From Neorhizobium alkalisoli (GTDB lineage Bacteria; Pseudomonadota; Alphaproteobacteria; Rhizobiales; Rhizobiaceae), in NCBI RefSeq assembly GCF_002968635.1, contig NZ_PVBN01000006.1, forward strand, positions 186,001 to 250,000: a stretch of DNA of 64,000 bases, written 5' to 3'. Under the pieces are notes generated by a model. The model worked only from the letters and a program-made list of their open reading frames with translations, made no database searches and had not been told where the DNA came from. The position numbers and the translations under genes were made by a program. This document shows positions 7,882 through 17,016 of the stretch, in pieces. The stretch's first letter is position 1. Every line of letters starts with the position of its first letter.

Positions 7882-10260
7882 ATGACTCGTTCTGTCGAGA
7901 GTCGTTTCATCACGATCATTTCTGGCGCCCTGCTGGTCGTCGTGGCTCCGCTTTTCACGCTGTTCCTGGCGCTTTCTTCGCAACAGGCTGCCAAGATCCA
8001 GGGTGAGCACGTCAATGTAATGCTGCTCACCAACTCCCAGGCGCTTGGCAAGCCGCTTTGGGACCTGGATACCGAAAGCATCCATCAAATCGCCTCTGTA
8101 CTCGTCGCGGACCCCGCCATTTTCGGCGTGCAGATCAGCGACAATACCGGCAAGCTCAACATAGCCGAGGTGGATGTAAATCCGGTCGATTTCCGCGGAC
8201 TGCAATCGATATCCGAGCCGATCTTCTACAAGTCTCAGCAGGGAATACGCAATGTCGGCAGCATCACTGTCTACGTGCCGAAGCTTGGATGGTTCTCGGC
8301 CCTGCATCAGATGGAAATGGCCTTCATCTCCATTTTCATCATCGCCATCCTGACGGTCTTCGGAGCTGCCATCCTCGGCAACCGCGTGATGGTGATCAAG
8401 CCGCTGATGCGGCTGACAGCCGCCATCGAGGCAACCCGCCGCCTCGGCTCGCGCCACCACGTCGACTGGCGCTCCAACGACGAGATGGGCCGGCTGGCCA
8501 AAAGCTTCAATGAGATGCAGACCCTCCTCGAACGCGAGGAACGGGAACTGAAGCGGGCGCATCAGCAGACGACGGAAATCTACAACCTCACTCCGGCCAT
8601 GCTGTTTTCGCTCGACCGCAGCGATCAGATAGCCGCCGTCAGCGACTATTGGCTGCTCGCCACCGGTTATCGCCGCGACGACGTGATCGATCGCCCCTTC
8701 TCCGACCTCGTGGCTCCCCCGGACAGGGAAATCTACCGCCAGCGCAAGGAGCAGGGAAAATCGAGCGGCCCGGTGATCGAGGTGACGGTCCGTTTCCTCT
8801 GTGCCGATGGCCGTCTGATCAACGTTCTGATCGTCGAAACCGAATTGAGCGCCGCAAGCGGCAGCATCCCCGGCTCGCTCAGCGTCATGACCGACGTCAC
8901 CGAATTGAAGCAGTCCGAACTGCGCAATCATCAGCAGGCGATATCCGATCACCTCACGGGGCTTTTGAATCGCCAGGGCTTCGAGGCGATGCTCGACCGC
9001 AAGATCGCCGAGGCGGATCAGGCAAAAACCGACGTTGCATGCCTTTTCGTCGATCTCGACCGCTTCAAGTCGATCAACGACAATCTCGGCCACGCAGCCG
9101 GCGACGCGATCCTGTGTCAGTTTGTCGAACGAACGAAACCGATGCTGCGTGAGAACGACAGCGCATCCCGTCTCGGCGGCGACGAATTCGCAATCCTGAT
9201 TACCGGCGCCGACGCCCAGCATCGCGCGACAGGGCTGGCTCAGACGATCGTGGACATGTTCGAAGTGCCCTTCCGTGCCCACGGCACCGGTGTGCGGCTC
9301 AGCGCCAGCATCGGTCTCGCCTTTTACCCCACCCATGCCGCCAGCGCCGCAGAACTGCTGCAGAAGTCCGACATGGCCATGTATGCCCGCAAACGCGACG
9401 GCAAGAATGGGTCGCAGGTCTATGATCCGGCCATTCTCGACCAGACCCGGGAACGGGCGGAGATCGAGAACGACATCGAAGCTGGCATTGCCGACAACTG
9501 GTTCGAGGCACACTTCCAGCCGATCGTCGACATAGCCACGGGCGCACCGTCTGGCTTCGAAGCGCTGATGCGCATGCGTCATCCGCGCAAAGGCTTGCTG
9601 TCGCCGGCAGGCATCATTTGCGTCGCCGAGGAGACCGGTACCATCGGCCAGATCGGCAACCTCATTCTCGAAGACGCAATGGCGAACCTCGCACGGGTAT
9701 CGCGCCTGCCCGGGATGGAGGATACCTATGTCGCCGTCAATTTTTCACCGCTGCAGTTCGAGCCCGGCTTGCTCGCCCGCCTTGCCGGCCTGATCGGCCG
9801 CCATGGCATTGCGCCGTCCCGCCTCGTTATCGAGATTACCGAAGCGGTGCTGATGCATGACAATCCCGAGATCCGCACCATCCTCAACGATCTTCACAAT
9901 CTCGGATGTCGGATCGCGCTTGACGACTTCGGAACAGGCTATTCCTCGCTCAGCTACATGAGCCGTTTTCCGGTCGATATCGTCAAGATCGACCAGTCGT
10001 TCATTCGTTCGCTCACGGAACAGGCGGGCGATATCGGTAGCAAGAGCCGGATGCTGGTCGAAGGTATAAGCGCCATCTCCCATAAGATGAATTGCAAAGT
10101 CGTCGCCGAAGGCGTTGAAACGGAGGAGCAGCGCGCGCTGCTCCGCCAGATGGGCATCGACTATGCCCAGGGCTACCTCTTCTCGAGGCCCCGCGAAATT
10201 TCCGAACTACTTTCGGCCCTATCTGCCCGGCAGGCCGAATTGAGGTCCCTGGCGAGTTAG
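7882..10260 (+). CDS. Membrane HAMP-PAS-GGDEF-EAL c-di-GMP enzyme
   Basis: A 792-residue protein. TM1 is at about 10-32, a periplasmic sensor region at 33-150, TM2 at 150-172, HAMP to about 225 (NDEMGRLAKSFNEM), then a PAS-like domain to about 350. GGDEF at 432-436 is intact and is preceded by an RxxD inhibitory site (REND). EAL is at 560-562 with AVNFSP, EITEA, DDFGTGYSS, KIDQ and EGVET conserved. Both synthesis and hydrolysis of c-di-GMP are possible. The stimulus sensed by the periplasmic domain is unknown. Confidence 0.94.
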   Translation: MTRSVESRFITIISGALLVVVAPLFTLFLALSSQQAAKIQGEHVNVMLLTNSQALGKPLWDLDTESIHQIASVLVADPAIFGVQISDNTGKLNIAEVDVNPVDFRGLQSISEPIFYKSQQGIRNVGSITVYVPKLGWFSALHQMEMAFISIFIIAILTVFGAAILGNRVMVIKPLMRLTAAIEATRRLGSRHHVDWRSNDEMGRLAKSFNEMQTLLEREERELKRAHQQTTEIYNLTPAMLFSLDRSDQIAAVSDYWLLATGYRRDDVIDRPFSDLVAPPDREIYRQRKEQGKSSGPVIEVTVRFLCADGRLINVLIVETELSAASGSIPGSLSVMTDVTELKQSELRNHQQAISDHLTGLLNRQGFEAMLDRKIAEADQAKTDVACLFVDLDRFKSINDNLGHAAGDAILCQFVERTKPMLRENDSASRLGGDEFAILITGADAQHRATGLAQTIVDMFEVPFRAHGTGVRLSASIGLAFYPTHAASAAELLQKSDMAMYARKRDGKNGSQVYDPAILDQTRERAEIENDIEAGIADNWFEAHFQPIVDIATGAPSGFEALMRMRHPRKGLLSPAGIICVAEETGTIGQIGNLILEDAMANLARVSRLPGMEDTYVAVNFSPLQFEPGLLARLAGLIGRHGIAPSRLVIEITEAVLMHDNPEIRTILNDLHNLGCRIALDDFGTGYSSLSYMSRFPVDIVKIDQSFIRSLTEQAGDIGSKSRMLVEGISAISHKMNCKVVAEGVETEEQRALLRQMGIDYAQGYLFSRPREISELLSALSARQAELRSLAS

Positions 10261-10326
10261 AACATCGTCTCCGCCGGACGACATGCTGGGTCAAGAAAGA
10301 CAACAGGCTCGTTTGGAGGGGAACAG

Positions 10327-11052
10327 ATGAAAACGGCATTACTGCTTCTCGCCAGTTTCAGTTTCGCGTCTGGCGCCGCTGCGCAAAACCCGATTGTCTT
10401 GATGACCGAGTCCTATCCGCCCTTCAGCTATCAGGAGCCGGGAGGCAAATATCGCGGCGCCGGCATCGACCAGGTGGAGGTCATCATGCGCGAGGCGCAG
10501 GTTCCATTCACGCTGGAAATCCTGCCGTGGGCGAGAGCGATCGCCATGGCGGAAACGCAAGCTGGCCACTGCGTCTTCGCAGCAGCCCGCACAGCGGAGC
10601 GCGAACCCCGCTTCAAATGGGTGGTTCCGCTTTTCATCGACCGGAGTATTCTGGTCCGGCACGGCGGTTCGAAAGTGTCGGCCGCGACGATGGACGAAGC
10701 CAGGCAGTATACGGTCGGCACTCACCGCGCCGATTATACGGAAGGTCTTCTGAAGAGCTTCGGCTTCATGAAGATCGACCTCAGTGCCGATATTGATACG
10801 ACGCTTCGCAAATTGCTCGAGGACCGTATCGAGATGATGCCTATGTCGGAAGGCGTCTACGAAAAGCTTCGCGGGGCGGGAACCGCAATCGAAAGAGTGA
10901 TCGTATTTTCGGAGCAACATCTCGGCATTGCCTGCAACAGGACCACGTCCGACGCGTTGATCGCGACAATGCAGACAAATCTCGACAGGCTCATCAAGGA
11001 CGGCGCTCAGGCCGCCATCCTCAACCGCTACGGCATCAACCAGCCCCAGTAG
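10327..11052 (+). CDS. Periplasmic solute-binding protein, family 3-like
   Basis: A 241-residue protein with a Sec signal peptide (MKTALLLLASFSFASGAAAQ). The mature start LMTESYPPFSYQ is typical of the SBP_bac_3 fold that binds amino acids and similar small ligands; the ILPWARA motif is common in stand-alone members. No ABC permease or ATPase is adjacent. It lies 66 bp after a PAS-GGDEF-EAL gene on the same strand, so it could feed a ligand signal to that sensor, but this is inference. RBS ggagggga precedes the ATG. Confidence 0.82.
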   Translation: MKTALLLLASFSFASGAAAQNPIVLMTESYPPFSYQEPGGKYRGAGIDQVEVIMREAQVPFTLEILPWARAIAMAETQAGHCVFAAARTAEREPRFKWVVPLFIDRSILVRHGGSKVSAATMDEARQYTVGTHRADYTEGLLKSFGFMKIDLSADIDTTLRKLLEDRIEMMPMSEGVYEKLRGAGTAIERVIVFSEQHLGIACNRTTSDALIATMQTNLDRLIKDGAQAAILNRYGINQPQ

Positions 11053-11131
11053 CGCCGCACGCTCATGAAACCGGTTGACATTGCCGGCGTTTCGCGTTGG
11101 TGAAGACCATCAGCGAAGGACGGATTTCTTC

Positions 11132-11860
11132 ATGCTTATCATTGCGGGTCTCGGCAATCCCGGTGCCAAATATGCGGGCAACCGCCACAATATCGGTTTC
11201 ATGGCTGTCGATGCGATCCAGCGTCGGCCCGGCTTTTCGCCGTGGTCGAAGAAATTCAAAGCGGAGATTTCCGAAGGCGAACTCGCAGGCGAAAAGGTTC
11301 TGCTGATAAAGCCACAGACCTTCATGAATCTCTCGGGCGAAGCCGTGGGTGAAGCGATGCGCTTCTACAAGCTCGGCCCGGAAAGCGTCATTGCGATCTA
11401 TGACGAGCTCGACCTGGCGGCTGGCAAGGCCCGCATCAAGACGGGTGGCGGCCACGGGGGCCACAACGGAGTGAAATCGCTGGACGCCCATTGCGGCAAG
11501 GACTATCGGCGCCTGCGCCTCGGCATCGGTCACCCCGGCGTCAAGGAACTGGTGCACAATCACGTGCTCGGCGATTTCGCCAAGGCCGATCAGGCCTGGC
11601 TTTCCCCCCTCCTCGACGCGATCACCGACAATGCCGAGATGCTGGTGAAGGCCGAGGATTCGCAGCTGATGAACAAGCTGGCGCTCGCCGTCGGCGGCAA
11701 GCCGGACGATGAGAAGCCGAAAGCCGAGAAGCCCCAGCAACCGAAGCCGGCGGGAAAATCGCACATCCATCAGGCCCGCGGCGGCGCCAAGCCGAATATC
11801 CCGACCACCGGCCCGATGGCCGAGATGCTGAAGAAGATGTTCGGCGACAAGGGCAAGTGA
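11132..11860 (+). CDS. pth: Peptidyl-tRNA hydrolase
   Basis: Releases tRNA from prematurely dropped peptidyl-tRNA. The 242-residue product begins [20 protein letters not shown] with the catalytic His at residue 19 and the conserved DELDLAAGK and GGHGGHNG segments. Residues after about 185 form a Lys/Pro-rich tail ending in [11 protein letters not shown], longer than the E. coli enzyme (about 194 residues) and common in alphaproteobacteria. This start fits the family; an in-frame upstream ATG at 11075 would add unrelated residues. Confidence 0.96.
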   Translation: MLIIAGLGNPGAKYAGNRHNIGFMAVDAIQRRPGFSPWSKKFKAEISEGELAGEKVLLIKPQTFMNLSGEAVGEAMRFYKLGPESVIAIYDELDLAAGKARIKTGGGHGGHNGVKSLDAHCGKDYRRLRLGIGHPGVKELVHNHVLGDFAKADQAWLSPLLDAITDNAEMLVKAEDSQLMNKLALAVGGKPDDEKPKAEKPQQPKPAGKSHIHQARGGAKPNIPTTGPMAEMLKKMFGDKGK

Positions 11861-11911
11861 GGCGGCTTCGGCCCGTCTTCCGAAACGACAAAGACAACCG
11901 GAAAATCTGGA

Positions 11912-12850
11912 ATGAACAACGCTTTTAACACGACCGACATCGCCCGCGAACTCGTGACCCTTCGTGACTATTGGCGTTACGCCATCTCGCGTTTCAACGC
12001 GGCTAACCTGAGCTTCGGGCACGGCACGACGACGGCGGGCGACGACGCCGCGTTTCTTATCCTGGACACCCTCAACCTGCCGATCGACGCGCTTGATCCG
12101 TTTCTCGATGCCCGGTTGACCACTGCCGAACGGGAGCTCCTTGCCGAACGGATCGAGGAACGCGTGGCAACGCGAAAACCCACGTCCTATATCACCGGCC
12201 ATGCCTATATTCAGGGCGTCCGATTCCATGTCGACGAACGGGTCATCGTACCCCGCTCCCATATCGGTGAAATCCTCTTCTCCGAATATCTGAGTGACGA
12301 AGGCTCCTCCTTCCTTCCGGATCCGCTCAGTGTGGAAAGCGCGGTCGACATCTGCACCGGTTCCGGATGCCTCGCCATTCTCGCCGCCAAGTTCTTTCCC
12401 AATGCGGAAGTCGACGCGGTCGACCTATCCTCCGATGCGCTGGACGTCGCCAGGCTGAACGTTGCGGAGCATGAGGTTGAAGGCCAGGTCAGCCTTCATG
12501 AAGGCGATTTGTTCGCGCCGCTCGGCAAGAAGAAATACGACCTGATCATCACCAACCCGCCCTATGTGGACCATGAGGCGATGGCGGGCTTCCCGGAAGA
12601 GTTCCGGGCCGAGCCGGCCATGGCGTTCGACGGCGGAGTCGATGGCCTCGATATCGTCCGCCAGTTGCTTGCAGAAGCGCCAAAGCACCTCAATCCGGGC
12701 GGTGGCATGATCTGCGAGATCGGCTCTGGCCGCGAAATTCTCGAAGAGGAGTTTCCGGATCTCGAACTGCTGTGGCTGGAAACGGCAGAATCCCAGGATG
12801 CCGTATTTTGGGTTACCGCGGAGGCGCTCGGCGTCGCAGCCGGGAAATGA
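11912..12850 (+). CDS. prmB: Ribosomal protein L3 glutamine N5-methyltransferase
   Basis: A 312-residue class I SAM-dependent methyltransferase of the HemK/PrmB group. It shows the PrmB N-terminal helical domain (RDYWRYAISRFN), the SAM site DICTGSGCLAIL near residue 150 and the substrate-glutamine motif NPPYVD near 213. The RVIVPRSHIGE segment separates it from the release-factor enzyme PrmC. It follows pth by 51 bp and may be cotranscribed with it. Confidence 0.92.
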   Translation: MNNAFNTTDIARELVTLRDYWRYAISRFNAANLSFGHGTTTAGDDAAFLILDTLNLPIDALDPFLDARLTTAERELLAERIEERVATRKPTSYITGHAYIQGVRFHVDERVIVPRSHIGEILFSEYLSDEGSSFLPDPLSVESAVDICTGSGCLAILAAKFFPNAEVDAVDLSSDALDVARLNVAEHEVEGQVSLHEGDLFAPLGKKKYDLIITNPPYVDHEAMAGFPEEFRAEPAMAFDGGVDGLDIVRQLLAEAPKHLNPGGGMICEIGSGREILEEEFPDLELLWLETAESQDAVFWVTAEALGVAAGK

Positions 12851-12853
12851 AGC

Positions 12854-13162
12854 CTATTCCTCGGGCTCCGTCGTGAACATCAGCGGATAGCCCGCTTCCT
12901 TGGCGAGATCCACGGCCTCCTTGGCTTTGGTTTCGGCGATATCCTTCGCGCACACCACCACCACGCATGTGCCCATGCGATGGGCCGTCATCATGACGCG
13001 ATAACCCGTCTCCTCGCTCATGCGGAACACGGCCTTCAGCACCATGATGACGAATTCGCGCGGCGTGTAGTCGTCGTTGACCAGTATCACCTTGTAGAGC
13101 TTCGGCCGCTCCAGCTTGGGCTTCGTGGTCGTTTTCGGTTTTAGGGTAGTGTCCTCGGCCAT
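12854..13162 (-). CDS. clpS: ATP-dependent Clp protease adaptor ClpS
   Basis: ClpS passes N-degron substrates to ClpA(P). The 102-residue protein has a flexible Lys/Thr/Pro-rich N-terminus, then the core YKVILVNDDYTPREFVIMVL, whose NDD and Thr residues form the N-degron pocket, and the helix with HRMGTCVV. Alphaproteobacteria often carry two ClpS copies; the sequence resembles the second type. The start chosen (MAEDTT) has AGGAGAG 4 nt upstream; an in-frame ATG 21 nt further upstream lacks such a site. Confidence 0.93.
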   Translation of the reverse strand: MAEDTTLKPKTTTKPKLERPKLYKVILVNDDYTPREFVIMVLKAVFRMSEETGYRVMMTAHRMGTCVVVVCAKDIAETKAKEAVDLAKEAGYPLMFTTEPEE

Positions 13163-13344
13163 CGGCCTCTCCTGACGACGCAATCCTATCGGGAGACATG
13201 CCGGCTATATCGCACCGCAACCGGAATATTTCAAGCAACTGCCGCTCGATAGCATGCACCAACCCGCGTCAAACCCTTGACCCGGAGAGCCCGTTCCCCC
13301 ATAGCCACAGCAACGAAATTTCTAGCGATACAGGGTCCGGACCC

Positions 13345-14448
13345 ATGGGTTTCAAATGCGGTATCGTGGGCCTGCCGAATGTCGGCAAGTCCACCCTCTT
13401 CAACGCACTCACCAAGACGGCGGCAGCACAGGCCGCCAACTATCCCTTCTGCACGATCGAACCGAACACGGGCGAAGTGGCCGTTCCCGATCCGCGCATG
13501 CAGAAGCTTGCGGCAATCGCAGGCTCCAAGGAAATCATCCCGACGCGTATTTCCTTCGTGGATATCGCCGGCCTCGTGCGCGGCGCGTCGAAGGGTGAAG
13601 GCCTCGGCAACAAGTTCCTTGCCAATATCCGCGAAGTCGATGCGGTGGTGCATGTGCTGCGCTGCTTCGAAGACGACGACATCACCCATGTGGAAGGCCG
13701 CATCAATCCGGTCGGCGATGCCGATACGATCGAGACCGAGCTGATGCTCGCCGATCTGGAAAGCCTGGAGCGGCGTGTCGAACAGACACGCAAGCGGGCG
13801 ACCGGCAAGGACAAGGAATCCATGGCGCAGCTTCCGGTCATGGAAGCGGTGATCAAGCTCCTGAACGACGGCAAGCCGGCCCGCCTGCTCTTGAAAACGC
13901 TCGCGCCCGAAGAGATCGAAATCCTCAAGGGCCTCAACCTTCTGACCTCGCACCCTGTGCTCTACGTCTGCAACGTCGCGGAAGCCGATGCCTCGACCGG
14001 CAACGAGCACACGCAAGCCGTTGCCGCCATGGCCAAGGAACAGGGTGCCGAATGCGTGATCATCTCGGCTGCAATCGAATCCGAGGTGGCGCAGCTTCCG
14101 GAAGAGGAAGCCAAGGAATTCCTCTCGGCTCTCGGGCTTGAGGAAGCCGGTCTCGACCGGCTGATCCGTGCCGGTTATCACCTGCTCGACCTGATCACCT
14201 ATTTCACCGTAGGTCCGAAGGAAACCCGTGCCTGGACGATCGTGCGCGGCACCAAGGCCCCGCAGGCCGCGGGCGTCATCCACACCGACTTCGAGCGCGG
14301 CTTCATCCGCGCCTTCACCATCGCCTATGACGACTACATCAACTTCAAGGGTGAAGTCGGCGCCAAGGAAGCCGGCAAGGGTCGCGACGAAGGCAAGGAA
14401 TACGTCGTAAACGACGGCGACGTCATCCATTTCCGCTTCAATACCTGA
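13345..14448 (+). CDS. ychF: Redox-regulated ATPase YchF (OLA1 family)
   Basis: A 367-residue GTPase-fold protein that prefers ATP. The N-terminal G1 loop is GLPNVGKST and G3 is DIAGLVRGASKGEG; the C-terminal TGS domain ends DGDVIHFRFNT. It interacts with ribosomes and responds to oxidative stress in studied bacteria. The start at MGFKCGIVGLP matches the family; the open frame extends upstream, but those residues are non-homologous. Confidence 0.96.
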   Translation: MGFKCGIVGLPNVGKSTLFNALTKTAAAQAANYPFCTIEPNTGEVAVPDPRMQKLAAIAGSKEIIPTRISFVDIAGLVRGASKGEGLGNKFLANIREVDAVVHVLRCFEDDDITHVEGRINPVGDADTIETELMLADLESLERRVEQTRKRATGKDKESMAQLPVMEAVIKLLNDGKPARLLLKTLAPEEIEILKGLNLLTSHPVLYVCNVAEADASTGNEHTQAVAAMAKEQGAECVIISAAIESEVAQLPEEEAKEFLSALGLEEAGLDRLIRAGYHLLDLITYFTVGPKETRAWTIVRGTKAPQAAGVIHTDFERGFIRAFTIAYDDYINFKGEVGAKEAGKGRDEGKEYVVNDGDVIHFRFNT

Positions 14449-14477
14449 TATCGAATAGCCAAGAGCGGGAGGGCCTC

Positions 14478-14948
14478 ATGTCGGAAGCCGATTTCCATTT
14501 CGAGGATTTCACGATCGGGCGGGTCTTTCCCCTCGCGTCGAAACTGGTGACGGCCGGGGAAATCGTCGAATTCGCCGAAGAGTTCGATCCGCAGCCCATG
14601 CACCTGTCGGAGGAGGCCGGCAAGGCCAGCATTCTCGGCGGCCTCTCCGCCTCCGGCTGGCATACGGCAAGCATGTTCATGCGGATGATGTTCGACGGCT
14701 GGCTGTCGCGCTCATCCTCCGAAGGCTCACCCGGCATCGAGTACATGGAGTGGAAGAAGCCGGTGCTTGCCGGCGATACGCTCTCCGGCAGGTCCACCGT
14801 TCTGGAATCCCGTCCCCTTCGCTCGCGTCCGGGTATCGGCCTCGTTAAGTTCCTTCATGAGGTTGAGAACCAGCGCGGCGAGATCGTCATGCGCGGCGAA
14901 AACCCCATCATGATGCGCTTGCGCGACGCCCGGGAGGACGCCGCATGA
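14478..14948 (+). CDS. MaoC-like dehydratase (hot-dog fold), first of a pair
   Basis: A 156-residue single hot-dog domain similar to (R)-specific enoyl-CoA hydratases. The region EFAEEFDPQPMHLSEEAG carries the catalytic-type Asp and His, and GGLSASGWHTASMF forms the hot-dog helix. The stop overlaps the next start by 4 nt (ATGA), so the two are translationally coupled. The two proteins share the FDPQP and ASGWHT segments and may form a heterodimer. Confidence 0.9.
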   Translation: MSEADFHFEDFTIGRVFPLASKLVTAGEIVEFAEEFDPQPMHLSEEAGKASILGGLSASGWHTASMFMRMMFDGWLSRSSSEGSPGIEYMEWKKPVLAGDTLSGRSTVLESRPLRSRPGIGLVKFLHEVENQRGEIVMRGENPIMMRLRDAREDAA

Positions 14949-15412
14949 GGCTGATCGAACTCTCCCCGCCGGGCCGGAAGGTGACCACCGGCACGCTTCT
15001 CTTTACCGCCGAGGACATCGTCCGCTACGCCCGAAAATTCGATCCGCAGCCCTTCCACGTGGATGCGGAAGCGGCGAAGAATTATGTCTTCGGCGCGCTC
15101 TGCGCCTCCGGCTGGCATACCTGCGCCGGCTGGATGAAGACCTACATCGCCTACTGGACGAAAGAGGTCGCCCGCCTCGAAGCCGAAGGCAGGGTGGCGC
15201 CGAAGCTCGGCCCCTCCGCCGGGTTCAAGAAGCTTCAGTGGCTGAAGCCTGTTTATGCGGGCGACGCCATCACCTATTCCGTCCAGCTCACAGAAAGCCG
15301 CCCGCTCACCTCGCGCTCCGGCACCTGGATCAACATGACCATCAACGACGGCGTGAACCAGCACGGCGACGTCGTCATGCGTTACGAGGGCACGGTTCTC
15401 GAATTCGCGTAA
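14945..15412 (+). CDS. MaoC-like dehydratase (hot-dog fold), second of a pair
   Basis: A 155-residue hot-dog protein related to its upstream neighbour. Conserved points are ARKFDPQPFHVDAEAAK and ALCASGWHTCAGWMK. It probably hydrates or dehydrates an acyl-CoA; the substrate is not evident and no acyl-CoA dehydrogenase or PHA gene is adjacent. It converges on apt. Confidence 0.9.
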   Translation: MRLIELSPPGRKVTTGTLLFTAEDIVRYARKFDPQPFHVDAEAAKNYVFGALCASGWHTCAGWMKTYIAYWTKEVARLEAEGRVAPKLGPSAGFKKLQWLKPVYAGDAITYSVQLTESRPLTSRSGTWINMTINDGVNQHGDVVMRYEGTVLEFA

Positions 15413-15438
15413 TCCGAACCGGAAAACCGCCCTCGCCC

Positions 15439-15978
15439 TTAGTGGCCGTCAAATTCCACCAGGGTCCGGACCTCGACCCCAAGCGCTTCGAGCTTCTTGC
15501 GGCCGCCGAGATCCGGGAGGTCGATGACGAAGCAGGCCGACACGATCTCGGCGCCCAGCTGCCTCAGCAGCTTCACGGCGCCTTCGGCAGTGCCGCCGGT
15601 CGCAATCAGGTCGTCCGTCAGGATCACCTTCTCGCCGGGCTTCACCGCGTCCGCATGCATCTCCATTTCGTCGACCCCGTATTCGAGGCTGTAGGCGATG
15701 CGGACCGTGTCATGCGGCAGCTTGCCTTTCTTGCGGATCGGCACGAACCCGGCAGAGAGTTGGTGCGCCAGCGCGCCGCCGAGGATGAAACCGCGTGCTT
15801 CGATGCCGGCGATCTTGCCGACGCCCAGCCCGACATAGGGCCGCACCAATTCGTCCACAGCCTGCCGGAAAGCGGCTGCGTCACCGAGCAAGGTGGTGAT
15901 GTCGCGAAAGACGATACCGGGTTTCGGATAGTCCCGGATGGAGCGGATGGCGGCGGAGAGATCGGATTTGGAGGACAT
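15439..15978 (-). CDS. apt: Adenine phosphoribosyltransferase
   Basis: Salvages adenine with PRPP to AMP. The 179-residue length is standard. The PRPP loop [17 protein letters not shown] (about 118-134) and the [18 protein letters not shown] start are diagnostic. It lies downstream of petABC on the same strand but is separated by a hairpin terminator, so it probably has its own promoter in the 16 kb region. Confidence 0.96.
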   Translation of the reverse strand: MSSKSDLSAAIRSIRDYPKPGIVFRDITTLLGDAAAFRQAVDELVRPYVGLGVGKIAGIEARGFILGGALAHQLSAGFVPIRKKGKLPHDTVRIAYSLEYGVDEMEMHADAVKPGEKVILTDDLIATGGTAEGAVKLLRQLGAEIVSACFVIDLPDLGGRKKLEALGVEVRTLVEFDGH

Positions 15979-16044
15979 GAGACCCTGAAAAAATAGCGGA
16001 AACAGCAGGAGGCGAGCCTATCAACTCGGCGACCTTCTCCCAAC

Positions 16045-16075
16045 AAAAAAGGCGGCTTGAAGCCGCCTTTTTCGC
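16045..16075. terminator. Bidirectional terminator between petC and apt
   Basis: GGCGGCT-TGA-AGCCGCC stem-loop flanked by an A6 run on the left and a T5 run on the right. On the minus strand it follows the petC stop by about 16 nt and gives a T run, so it should end the petABC transcript. Confidence 0.85.
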
Positions 16076-16091
16076 ATCCGAGGCGAACGCC

Positions 16092-16988
16092 TCAGTGTTC
16101 CTTGGTGGCGTAGACCGACTTCTTCGTCAGGTAGATCAGGCCGGTGAAGATCACCAGAAAGACCATGACCATGAAACCGGTGCGCTTGCGGGCTTCGAGA
16201 TGCGGCTCTGCGGCCCACATGAGGAAGGCGGAAACGTCCTTGGCATACTGATCGACCGTCTGCGGAGCGCCGTCGTCATAGGTCACCTGGCCCTCGCTGA
16301 TCGGCGGAGCCATGGCGAGCGACGCGGAAGCGACGAAATACGGATTGTAGTGAGTACCTTCCGGAACTTCGACGCCGGCAGGCGGCTCCTGGTAACCGGA
16401 AATCAGCGAATAGATATAGTCCGGGCCGCCTTCCTGATACTGCGTGAAGATATCGAAGACGAACTGCGGGAAGCCGCGGGTGACGCCGCGCGCCTTGGCG
16501 ATCAGCGAGAAGTCCGGCGGCGCCGCACCGTTGTTGGCGGCGGCAGCAGCCTGGGCATTCGGGAACGGCGACGGGAAGTAATCCGACGGTACGGCCTTGC
16601 GGGCGAACATTTCGCCGGCGTCGTTCGGGCCGTCCTGCACTTCATAGTTCGCAGCGAAGGCCTTAACCTGCGCTTCCGAATAGCCGAGATCTTCCAGCGT
16701 GCGGAAGGAAACCAGCTGCATGGAATGGCAGGCGGAACAGACTTCCGTATAGACCTTCAGGCCGCGCTGAAGCTGACCCCTGTCGTAGTGGCCGAACGGA
16801 CCCGCAAAGCTCCAGTCGACCTGCTTCGGATGGTGGATCGGATAATGCGGCGTGGCGCCTTCTGCATGCTCTCCGCCAGCTTCAGCGCCGGCGGGCGCTG
16901 CTGCGTGATTGTCCTGAGCCATCGCCGAAGCGGCGCCGAGACCTGCCAAGAAGGCCAGCGACACAAGGCTTGCAACAAGCTTTTTCAT
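16092..16988 (-). CDS. petC: Cytochrome c1 of the bc1 complex
   Basis: A 298-residue membrane-anchored cytochrome of complex III. It has a Sec signal peptide (MKKLVASLVS to SAMA), the haem c site CSACH with the preceding EVCSACHSMQLVSFR context, an internal variable insertion, and a C-terminal anchor helix (MVMVFLVIFTGLIYL) ending in KEH. It accepts electrons from the Rieske protein and passes them to cytochrome c. It follows petB by 28 bp. The start has gagagg upstream; an in-frame ATG 24 nt earlier is less likely. Confidence 0.96.
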   Translation of the reverse strand: MKKLVASLVSLAFLAGLGAASAMAQDNHAAAPAGAEAGGEHAEGATPHYPIHHPKQVDWSFAGPFGHYDRGQLQRGLKVYTEVCSACHSMQLVSFRTLEDLGYSEAQVKAFAANYEVQDGPNDAGEMFARKAVPSDYFPSPFPNAQAAAAANNGAAPPDFSLIAKARGVTRGFPQFVFDIFTQYQEGGPDYIYSLISGYQEPPAGVEVPEGTHYNPYFVASASLAMAPPISEGQVTYDDGAPQTVDQYAKDVSAFLMWAAEPHLEARKRTGFMVMVFLVIFTGLIYLTKKSVYATKEH

Positions 16989-17016
16989 TTTTTTAATCCC
17001 TCTCGGTCGCAAGCTG

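Noticed and set aside
13198..13344. Extended N-terminus for ychF
   Set aside because: The upstream residues are unlike any YchF and the conserved protein starts at MGFKCGIVGLP.
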